Assembly (NCBI GenBank): GCA_041648955.1
Contig: JBAZOD010000062.1
Span: forward strand, 1 to 5,763
DNA from: JBAZOD01 sp041648955
GTDB lineage: Bacteria; Patescibacteriota; Patescibacteriia; Patescibacteriales; JAQTRU01
Length of the DNA: 5,763 nt
Direction of reading: 5' to 3'
Each line of letters opens with the position of its first letter. Position 1 is the first letter of the stretch. Below are positions 1-5,637 of the stretch, piece by piece. The translations under genes and the position numbers were made by a program. The notes under the pieces were generated by a model that was not told the DNA's origin, searched no databases, and worked only from the letters and a program-made list of their open reading frames with translations.

Positions 1-745
1 TAGTAAAATAAATAATTTTTCCTCTAGCTTGTTTCTTAGTTTTATTTTTTAATTTTTCATTAATTATTAAAAAGTCATTTTTATTTTGCCATAAAAAAAT
101 ATTAGCTTTAGACTTCCAATAAGAAAGTAGGGTTTGATGATAATTGGGGTTGCTGGGGTCAGCCGGACTTAGGTGCTCTTTGTAAAAATTTGTAAAAATA
201 GCAAAGCGCGGGCTTATCTGCAGATCTTCCAGTTGGAAGCTGGAAAGCTCCAAAACCACCCAGTCATTTTTTTTGATTTTATCAATAAAGCTAAACATGG
301 ATATACCGATATTTCCCCCAAACCAGGCTCGTTTTCCGGCTTTTTTTAGAATAGAAAAAATTAAGCTGGCGGTTGTGCCTTTGCCTTTTGTGCCGGTTAC
401 GCCGATAATATTTTTACTGGAGCAAAGTTCAAAAAATAATTTTGTTGGGCTGGAAATTTCTGTCCCGAATTTTTTTGCTTTTTTTATTTCTTTTGAGAAG
501 AGGGGGTAGCCAGCTATGCGGAAAACTATATCAAATTGATTTAAATTTTTATCATAATTTTTCCCTAAGCGCCAAGCAATATTTGGTTTTTGGAATTCAG
601 GGGATTTTTGTAAATTATTTTTAGCATCGCAGATGGTAATTTGGCAAGGATTTTTTTTTGATATTAAAAAATCAACCAAAGCCCGATTTTCAATGCCATA
701 GCCGAGGACGCAGATTTTTTTATTTTTTAATTTATTTAAAATCAT
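1..745 (-). CDS. murD: UDP-N-acetylmuramoylalanine--D-glutamate ligase (MurD), 5' part, runs off the left edge
   Basis: MurD is the cytoplasmic ATP-dependent ligase that adds D-glutamate to UDP-MurNAc-L-alanine in peptidoglycan precursor synthesis. The minus frame is open from ATG at 745 to the window edge (248 codons; the family is usually about 430-460 residues, so the C-terminal domain is missing). The N-terminal Rossmann-like segment has KICVLGYGIENRAL (residues 10-23). The central ATPase domain has the P-loop GVTGTKGKGTT (115-125), GGNIG (143-147), LELSSFQLED (165-174) and TNFYKEHL (185-192). K213 in SYWKSKANIF is the likely carbamylated lysine. Oddities: the residue after the P-loop lysine is Gly, as in folylpolyglutamate synthases, rather than Ser/Thr; the Asp before His191 is Glu; the usual SPG motif near residue 78 reads IAGYP. 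The ATG lies 4 nt after the polA stop with no nearby Shine-Dalgarno site, which suggests coupled translation. Another Mur ligase is less likely because of the LELSSFQL motif and the N-terminal fold. Confidence 0.9.
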   Translation of the reverse strand, partial: MILNKLKNKKICVLGYGIENRALVDFLISKKNPCQITICDAKNNLQKSPEFQKPNIAWRLGKNYDKNLNQFDIVFRIAGYPLFSKEIKKAKKFGTEISSPTKLFFELCSSKNIIGVTGTKGKGTTASLIFSILKKAGKRAWFGGNIGISMFSFIDKIKKNDWVVLELSSFQLEDLQISPRFAIFTNFYKEHLSPADPSNPNYHQTLLSYWKSKANIFLWQNKNDFLIINEKLKNKTKKQARGKIIYFT

Positions 746-749
746 ATTT

Positions 750-3590
750 TTATAAAATAATTTTTTCCATCTCTCTCCAATTATCACCGACACTTGCTTC
801 TACCAAAATTGGAACATCAAGTTTTAAGATATTTTCCATTATTTCTTTAATTTTCGGAACAATATTTTTTACTTCTTTTTCCTTGATTTCAAAAACTAAT
901 TCATCGTGAACCTGCAGAAGCATTTTAACATCTTGGTTGTTAGCGATTAAGCGATAGACTTCAATCATGGCTGCTTTTATCATATCAGCGGCGGTTCCCT
1001 GGAGGGGGGTATTGACGGCCATTCGTTCCGCGCCCTTTCTGACTTGCATTACGGATGAATTTATTTCCGGAAGATAACGACGTCGGCCGAACATGGTTTC
1101 CACATAACCTTCTTCTCTGGCTTCGCTAATAGTTTTGTCTATAAATTTTTTTACATCTTTATAAGCGATAAAATATTGATCAATAAAATTTTTTGCCCGG
1201 CCATAAGGGATACTGGCTGACTGAGAAAGACCGTGCGGGCCTTGGCCATAAAGAATTCCGAAATTAATCGCTTTAGCCTCGCGCCTCATATTTTTCGAGA
1301 CCGCCTCCGGGCTTACCTGGTTTATTTCTGCGGCCGTCATAGTGTGAATATCAGCTCCATCTCTGAAAGCTTTTATCATTTTTTTGTCGCCGGACATATG
1401 AGCGGCCAAGCGAAGTTCTATTTGAGAATAATCCAGGCCGACAAGTTTTTTCCCTTTTTCTGCCACAAAAGCTTTTCGAACCTCACGCCCAAGATCGGTG
1501 CGCATTGGTATATTTTGCAGATTCGGTTCGCTGGAAGAGAGCCGGCCGGTAGCAGTTACCGCTTGGTTAAAACTAGTGTGGACGCGTCCGGTTTTTTTAT
1601 TTATTAATTCTGGCAAGGCATTAATGTAGGTAGTGGTTAATTTTGTTATTTCTCTATATTTTTGCATTAAAGGTATGATTGGATGCAGGTCCTGGAGCTT
1701 ATCTAGTTCTTCTGCGGCCGTAGAAAGACCGGTTTTATTTTTCTTTATATTATCAACGGGGATGTTCAGTTTTTCAAAAAGAATTTCTCTCAATTGCTGG
1801 GTGGAGTTAATATTAAATTTCATTCCCGCTTGCTTGTATATTTTTTTTTCCAAATATTCTATTTTTTGCGAAGCGGTTTCGCTCATTTTTTTCAGGAATT
1901 TTTTGTCTATTAATATTCCGTTATTTTCCATTTCCGCCAGCACTTCCACTAAAGGCATTTCAATCTTATCAAAAAGCTGATCTAATTTTTGTTTTTTTAG
2001 TTCACTTTTTAGTTTAATTGCTAGGCGATTAGTAAAATCAGCGTCTTCGCACGAGTAGAGAGAAAGTTTATTTTCCTCCACTTCAGAAAAAGAGATTTTT
2101 TCTTTGCCTTTGCCAAGCAGATCGTCTTTGCTTATTTTTTCAAAGCCTAATTCGGAAAAAGTAAGGGCATCTAGATTATGTTGTCTAGTTCCCGGATTTA
2201 ATAAATAAGAAGCAATCATAGTGTCGAAAGATATTCCTTCAACTTTTATTCCCTTGGCTTCGATTACGCGAACGTCAAATTTTATGTTGTGGCCGTATTT
2301 TTTTATTTTTGGATCTGAAAAAATGGGGGCAAGTTTATTCAGCCAAGAGTGCATGATAATCGGTGATTTAGAGCTAGCAATCTGCGGTTTGTAGTCGAAT
2401 AGATTGTTTTGAGTTTTTTTTATTGAGGGTTGGTCTTTACTATTAAGACCCAGGAAAAAAGACTCGCCCGTTTTCCAAGAGAAACTTATCCCTAATAGCT
2501 TGGCTGTTATTGGATCGAAAGAAGAGGTTTCCGTATCAAAAGCGAAAGTTTTCTGTTTTTTTAATTCAACTAAAAATTTAGTGAAAGACTTTTCATCTTT
2601 AACTAAAATGTATTTAAATTTTTTTTCGTTTCTTTCGAATTTATCCAAAGCTTTTTCTTCTCGCGCTTCTTTTGTCTCTTCTGTTTTACTGATCAAGTCA
2701 TGAAGGCGGGGGAGGAGTGATTTGAATTCTAATTCGCTAAAGAGTTTAACGACTTTTTCTTGGTCAAAATTAGCAAAACGGGTTTCTTCCAGGTTAAAAT
2801 TTATATCTACATCACATTTTATTGTGGCTAACTCCTTGGACATGTAGGCGTCATTTTTAAATTCTTTTAACAGGCTTCTTGTCCGGTCTTTTATTTTGGT
2901 GGATTCAATATTTTTGTAGATGCCATCCAGGGCCTTAAAGTTTATAAGAAGCTCGGTTGCGCCTTTTTCACCTATTCCTTTTACTCCGGGGATATTATCG
3001 CTAGGATCGCCTCGCAAGGCCTTATAATCAATCATTTGCGCTGGTGTTAGCCCATATCTTTTTTTTACCGTCCGAGCATCGTAAATAACGCTATCAGAAA
3101 GCCCTCGGCTCATAGTATAAACTTTGGTGTGGTCATTAACTAATTGCATGGTATCCATATCGCCAGTGACGATTATTTTTTCTATTTTTCCATCAACTTT
3201 TTTGGTAATAGTTCCTATTAGATCATCTGCCTCAAAACCATCTTTTTCAAAAATCGGAATAGAAAAGCTTTCCGCGACTTCTCTCACTTTTGGAATTTGA
3301 TCATATAATTCATCTGGAGCTTTTACTCTAGTTGCTTTATATTCTTTGTATTGTTCGTGTCGAAAGGTTGGCGCTTTTCTATCCAAAGTTAAAACTACAT
3401 ATTCGGGTTTGAATTCCCGGATTGCTTTCAGAAGAACGGTAGTAAAGCCGTAAACCGCGTTAACCATCTCACCATTCTTGGTGGTCATTGTTGGAGGCAG
3501 GGCGTGAAAACTCCGGTGGATTAAAGCATTGCCGTCGATTATTAATAATTTTCCTGTCTTGCCGGCAGGCAGGTGATTAGCTTTTGTCAT
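750..3590 (-). CDS. polA: DNA polymerase I, full length with 5' nuclease, proofreading and polymerase domains
   Basis: Pol I fills gaps and removes RNA primers during lagging-strand synthesis and excision repair. It is 946 residues here (E. coli has 928). The 5' nuclease domain (about 14-300) shows IIDGN (D19), TLD (D70), FEADD (119-123), TGDMD (142-146), GDPSDN (194-199) and the helix-hairpin segment GVKGIGEKG. A charged linker (about 301-326) follows. The 3'-5' exonuclease domain keeps all motifs: DTET (D352, E354), NIKFD (D439) and YSCED (Y512, D516), so proofreading is probably active, unlike in Thermus Pol I. The polymerase domain has motif A LDYSQIELR (D720), motif B RREAKAINFGILYG (K773, F777, Y781) and motif C QVHDELVFE (D896); F777 sits at the E. 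coli F762 position. The start is the first in-frame ATG. Residues 6-13 (HLPAGKTG) are extra before the first beta strand and come from a palindromic insert. No Shine-Dalgarno site is visible. The gene is followed at once by murD. Confidence 0.98.
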   Translation of the reverse strand: MTKANHLPAGKTGKLLIIDGNALIHRSFHALPPTMTTKNGEMVNAVYGFTTVLLKAIREFKPEYVVLTLDRKAPTFRHEQYKEYKATRVKAPDELYDQIPKVREVAESFSIPIFEKDGFEADDLIGTITKKVDGKIEKIIVTGDMDTMQLVNDHTKVYTMSRGLSDSVIYDARTVKKRYGLTPAQMIDYKALRGDPSDNIPGVKGIGEKGATELLINFKALDGIYKNIESTKIKDRTRSLLKEFKNDAYMSKELATIKCDVDINFNLEETRFANFDQEKVVKLFSELEFKSLLPRLHDLISKTEETKEAREEKALDKFERNEKKFKYILVKDEKSFTKFLVELKKQKTFAFDTETSSFDPITAKLLGISFSWKTGESFFLGLNSKDQPSIKKTQNNLFDYKPQIASSKSPIIMHSWLNKLAPIFSDPKIKKYGHNIKFDVRVIEAKGIKVEGISFDTMIASYLLNPGTRQHNLDALTFSELGFEKISKDDLLGKGKEKISFSEVEENKLSLYSCEDADFTNRLAIKLKSELKKQKLDQLFDKIEMPLVEVLAEMENNGILIDKKFLKKMSETASQKIEYLEKKIYKQAGMKFNINSTQQLREILFEKLNIPVDNIKKNKTGLSTAAEELDKLQDLHPIIPLMQKYREITKLTTTYINALPELINKKTGRVHTSFNQAVTATGRLSSSEPNLQNIPMRTDLGREVRKAFVAEKGKKLVGLDYSQIELRLAAHMSGDKKMIKAFRDGADIHTMTAAEINQVSPEAVSKNMRREAKAINFGILYGQGPHGLSQSASIPYGRAKNFIDQYFIAYKDVKKFIDKTISEAREEGYVETMFGRRRYLPEINSSVMQVRKGAERMAVNTPLQGTAADMIKAAMIEVYRLIANNQDVKMLLQVHDELVFEIKEKEVKNIVPKIKEIMENILKLDVPILVEASVGDNWREMEKIIL
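3552..3575 (-). repeat. GC-rich palindromic insert within the 5' end of polA
   Basis: This 24-nt in-frame segment encodes residues 6-13 (HLPAGKTG) of PolA. It has a perfect 8-bp palindromic core, TGCCGGCA (3560-3567), flanked by imperfect complementary arms, CCTGTCT on one side and GGCAGG on the other. It stands out in a very AT-rich surrounding. Without it the protein would read MTKAN-KLLIIDGN, a typical Pol I N-terminus. From memory, CCTGCC-GGCAGG palindromes encoding PAG-type tracts are dispersed in many Parcubacteria genomes. I infer that this is a degenerate copy; only one copy is present in this window. Confidence 0.55.
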
Positions 3591-3594
3591 ACTG

Positions 3595-3626
3595 ATATTA
3601 CAGCATATTAAGGGGGGAAAATCAAA
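3595..3626 (-). promoter_or_regulatory. Possible polA promoter with little or no leader
   Basis: Only about 30 nt separate the tail of the upstream terminator from the polA ATG. Reading the minus strand, this space holds TTTGAT/TTGATT (3626-3620), a run of six C (3617-3612), then two TAATAT hexamers 10 nt apart (3610-3605 and 3600-3595). The second lies 19 nt after TTGATT, a little wider than ideal, and ends 4 nt before the ATG. That would start transcription at or next to the start codon. The first hexamer would leave a leader of roughly 8 nt but lacks a good -35 box. No Shine-Dalgarno sequence is present. polA could instead be transcribed by readthrough of the tRNA terminator. Confidence 0.3.
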
Positions 3627-3650
3627 TAAAAAACCCTGCTAAAGCAGGGT
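3621..3650 (-). terminator. Rho-independent terminator after tRNA-Ala
   Basis: The minus strand reads ACCCTGC-TTTA-GCAGGGT (3650-3633), a 7-bp GC-rich stem with a 4-nt loop, followed by TTTTTATTTGAT. It begins 6 nt after the tRNA 3' end and lies upstream of polA, so it should end the peptidase/membrane protein/tRNA transcript. The tail TTTTTTATTTGATTTT is identical over 16 nt to the tail of the rnj terminator. Confidence 0.85.
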
Positions 3651-3656
3651 AAAATG

Positions 3657-3729
3657 TGGACCAGACAGGACTCGAACCCGCCACCCCCTGCGTGCAAAGC
3701 AGGTGCTCTACCAGATGAGCTACTGGCCC
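3657..3729 (-). tRNA. tRNA-Ala (anticodon TGC)
   Basis: This is a 73-nt tRNA with a full cloverleaf. The acceptor stem GGGCCAG pairs with CTGGTCC and carries the G3-U70 wobble pair that is the main identity element of alanine tRNAs. The D arm is GCTC/GAGC, the anticodon stem CCTGC/GCAGG with loop TTTGCAC (anticodon TGC at 3696-3694), the variable loop is short, and the T arm has loop TTCGAGT. The T stem contains two G-U pairs. The discriminator base is A73. The next bases are CAT, so the 3' CCA is not encoded and must be added by a CCA-adding enzyme. It lies 27 nt after the small membrane-protein gene with no convincing promoter of its own, so it is probably processed from that transcript. 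Confidence 0.97.
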
Positions 3730-3756
3730 TTTATTTAATTAATGTTTTTATTACTA

Positions 3757-4008
3757 TTATGATTGATTGTATTTTAAAATAGGCGATAACAGCCATGTTA
3801 AAAATCCGCCTATCATGTTTGTCATAATAAGGATTCCAATGAAAATTGTCAATATGCCGATTAATTTATAGCCTAATCGGGAACCTCCTTCTACGCCTAA
3901 ATATTTTTCGAAAAAAGTTATTCGGCCAAAAGCGTTAAGAAGAGATTCGGATTTAATAACAATTAATGTCCCGACGACAATAAGTATCGCGCCCCAAAGT
4001 ATATACAT
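3757..4008 (-). CDS. Small two-helix membrane protein, 83 residues, function unknown
   Basis: I cannot assign a function. The protein has a hydrophobic segment at about residues 2-18 (ending LIVIKS), then a polar central stretch with AFGRITFFEK and GVEGGSRLGYK (about 26-48). A second hydrophobic segment spans about 49-65, and a short hydrophobic C-terminal stretch (GGFLTWLLSPIL) may be a third, interfacial helix. The layout of helix, FGR...EK...EGGSR...YK, helix resembles short uncharacterised membrane proteins I recall from Patescibacteria genomes; this is from memory. Its ATG is 10 nt after the peptidase stop and has no Shine-Dalgarno site, so it is very likely co-transcribed and perhaps translationally coupled with the peptidase. 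A cell-envelope role is only suggested by that neighbour. The well-formed helices and conserved-looking loop make it a real gene rather than a chance frame. Confidence 0.8.
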   Translation of the reverse strand: MYILWGAILIVVGTLIVIKSESLLNAFGRITFFEKYLGVEGGSRLGYKLIGILTIFIGILIMTNMIGGFLTWLLSPILKYNQS

Positions 4009-4018
4009 ATTTTTTTAG

Positions 4019-5359
4019 TTATTGAATATAGTTTAATGGATTATATTTACGGCCGTCAATTATCACTTCAAAATGCAAATGCGATCCGGTTGACCAGCCA
4101 GTTGAACCCATGGCACCAATTGGGTCACCCTTATCAACTTCCTGCCCTTTCTTTACATAGAATTTAGATAAATGAGCGTATCTGGTTTTTTTGCCGCCAC
4201 CATGGTTTATAATTATATTATTTCCGTAGCCGGTTGACCAGCCCGCATATTCAATTACGCCAGTGTCGGCCGCGTAAAGAGGCGTGCCAATTTTATTAGC
4301 AATATCAATAGCTAAATGCCTCCATGAATAGTATTGAGTGATTCTGTGTCCTTCAGTCGGCCAATTCATTTTATTGATTGCGGGTTGTGCGGCCGGTGGA
4401 ATTATTAAATCTTTTATGACCGATAAGCCAGTATAAGAAGCGGCGACAGTAGTAGTGTAGCTTATTTTTCTTCCCTCAGGAATAATAAGTTTTTTTCCAA
4501 CCGCTAATTTGTCAGTTTCAGTTAAATTATTCGCTTCAAGAATTTTATTTTCCTCAATACCGTATTTTTTGGCAATTTGGCCAATATTTTCTCCTCGAGC
4601 TACGTTATGAGTGACGCCGGTGGTCGGCAGAATAGTCAATTTATTTCCTGGTCTTATTAAACTATAAGCGCTTAAATTATTTTCCCAAAGAATTGTATTA
4701 ACGCTTATAGAAAATTCATCTGCGATTGTACTGATTGTATCACCAGGTTTGATCGTATAATAAATAATTTCTGTGCGAGTCTGTTTGGTAGTTTTGGTCG
4801 TAGCAATTTCTGGTTTTATAATAGCTGAACCTTCTTGGTTTATGGTCGCTAAATTATCTTCCTCTCCTAATTCATCTGGAGATTTTACAATAGTTTGTGG
4901 TTGGCTTTTTATAGCCGTTAAATCTTCAGAATAACTTTGAGGCAAAGAAGAAAATTCGTTTCCCTCGTCAGCAGTTTCTTCTATTAGTTCATCTTCTCCC
5001 AGATCGCCAAATTCGCTTTGTACCAGCCCAGCCATTATGGTTTTATGAGCATTATCGGAAATAACTCCAGCTTTAGTTTTATTAGATAAATTAAAAAAAA
5101 TAGTTATCAAAATTAAGAAGCTAGCGAAAATGTGGGTTATTTTTTCACTAAGCAAAAAAGAAAGAAAATTTCCTTTAAATTTTTCCCAGCCCAGCCTTTT
5201 TATTAGCGAGAAATAAAAACCATATCCCCTTACTAATATTTTATAAAAAATAAAACGCAGAATTGTTTTTGTCGGTTTTAAGATAATAATAAAAAAAGCG
5301 GTTAGCAACCTCTTCAAAAAAATTAGCGATTTTATTAAAAATATCAATATTTCTATCAA
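4019..5359 (-). CDS. Membrane-anchored LysM/M23 peptidoglycan metallopeptidase
   Basis: This is a predicted cell-wall hydrolase of the M23 (LytM-type) zinc endopeptidase family, 446 residues, acting outside the membrane on peptide cross-links. Domains in order: a basic, strongly hydrophobic N-terminal region (1-55); a transmembrane helix (about 76-91); an acidic low-complexity linker (about 100-195, with GEDELIEETADE at 121-132); LysM 1 (about 200-244, YYTIKPGDTISTIA); LysM 2 (about 250-293, THNVARGENIGQIA); and the M23 domain (about 345-441). The expected zinc and catalytic residues are present: RHLAID (H348, D352), YAHL (H396) and SHLHFE (H427, H429), so it looks active rather than a degenerate EnvC/NlpD-type activator. 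The start is uncertain. No in-frame ATG precedes residue 109; the chosen start is TTG, the first standard start codon after the upstream TGA at 5470-5468. TTG at residue 5 is an alternative. No Shine-Dalgarno site is visible. It probably heads the unit with the 83-residue protein and tRNA-Ala. Confidence 0.93.
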   Translation of the reverse strand: MIEILIFLIKSLIFLKRLLTAFFIIILKPTKTILRFIFYKILVRGYGFYFSLIKRLGWEKFKGNFLSFLLSEKITHIFASFLILITIFFNLSNKTKAGVISDNAHKTIMAGLVQSEFGDLGEDELIEETADEGNEFSSLPQSYSEDLTAIKSQPQTIVKSPDELGEEDNLATINQEGSAIIKPEIATTKTTKQTRTEIIYYTIKPGDTISTIADEFSISVNTILWENNLSAYSLIRPGNKLTILPTTGVTHNVARGENIGQIAKKYGIEENKILEANNLTETDKLAVGKKLIIPEGRKISYTTTVAASYTGLSVIKDLIIPPAAQPAINKMNWPTEGHRITQYYSWRHLAIDIANKIGTPLYAADTGVIEYAGWSTGYGNNIIINHGGGKKTRYAHLSKFYVKKGQEVDKGDPIGAMGSTGWSTGSHLHFEVIIDGRKYNPLNYIQ

Positions 5360-5526
5360 TATTTTTTTTGTTTTTACTTTATTTCTTTTATAAATATGAT
5401 TTTCTTTTAGATTTAATTTTGAGGATAGCGGTTTAATATTGCCGAACGAGGATTGATATTGGGTAAATCATTTTTACGAAAATCCTATATTAAAGGGCGA
5501 AAAGATGTCGTTTATTTAATAAATAT
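5360..5526 (-). other. Long leader upstream of the peptidase gene
   Basis: If the proposed promoter is right, this stretch of about 165 nt is the untranslated leader of the peptidase mRNA. I see no riboswitch-like fold or strong hairpin. It contains one short frame, ATG at 5471 to TAA at 5433, encoding MIYPISILVRQY. AGGA precedes it by 11 nt, making it the only start here with even a weak Shine-Dalgarno match. Whether it is translated cannot be told. The peptidase frame itself stays open up to the TGA at 5470-5468 without an ATG, GTG, CTG or other TTG, so part of this stretch would be coding if a rare start such as ATT is used. Confidence 0.35.
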
Positions 5527-5532
5527 AAAAAT

Positions 5533-5561
5533 ATATTAACATTTTTAGCAATTATAGTCAA
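5533..5561 (-). promoter_or_regulatory. Sigma70-type promoter for the peptidase/tRNA-Ala unit
   Basis: The minus strand has TTGACT (5561-5556), a 17-nt spacer and TAATAT (5538-5533), a good vegetative promoter with ideal spacing. A perfect TATAAT (5556-5551) overlaps the -35 box by one base. It could serve as the -10 box of a second promoter, with a weak TTTAAA 17 nt upstream. Both sit between the rnj terminator and the peptidase gene, where a promoter is expected. Start sites would fall near 5526 or 5544. Confidence 0.6.
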
Positions 5562-5580
5562 ACGAAAATTAGTTTTAAAA

Positions 5581-5624
5581 ATCAAATAAAAAATCGTTCC
5601 ACAATATTATGGAACGATTTTTTT
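5581..5624 (-). terminator. Hairpin terminator of the ribonuclease J gene
   Basis: The stem AAATCGTTCCA / TGGAACGATTT (5591-5601 with 5610-5620, extendable to 14 bp by A-T pairs) encloses the 8-nt loop 5602-5609. On the minus strand it is followed by TTTTTTATTTGAT, the tail also seen after tRNA-Ala. It lies 14-18 nt past the rnj stop codon. The run of T on the plus strand means it could also act in the other direction, but no plus-strand gene ends here. Confidence 0.88.
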
Positions 5625-5637
5625 ATCTTTATTTATA

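Noticed and set aside
273..909. Three overlapping plus-strand frames of 60-83 codons
   Set aside because: They are antisense to murD and the 3' end of polA, without family resemblance or a plausible ribosome site.
1233..1607. Plus-strand open frame of 124 codons
   Set aside because: It lies entirely antisense to the polymerase domain of polA, has no recognisable domain, and its codons are dictated by conserved motifs on the other strand.
1633..1980. Plus-strand open frame of 115 codons rich in Phe, Ser and Ile
   Set aside because: It is antisense to polA. The hydrophobic look comes from reading Lys/Glu-rich codons backwards.
2500..2703. Plus-strand frame of 67 codons
   Set aside because: It is antisense to the linker and exonuclease part of polA; low-complexity Ser/Phe/Lys composition is typical of a shadow frame.
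3612..3617. Run of six G (plus strand) as a Shine-Dalgarno or regulatory site
   Set aside because: On the coding (minus) strand it reads C6, so it cannot pair with the 16S tail, and there is no plus-strand gene for it to serve.
5433..5471. 12-codon minus-strand frame MIYPISILVRQY as a real gene
   Set aside because: Too short and not supported by conservation that I can see; kept only as a note on the leader.
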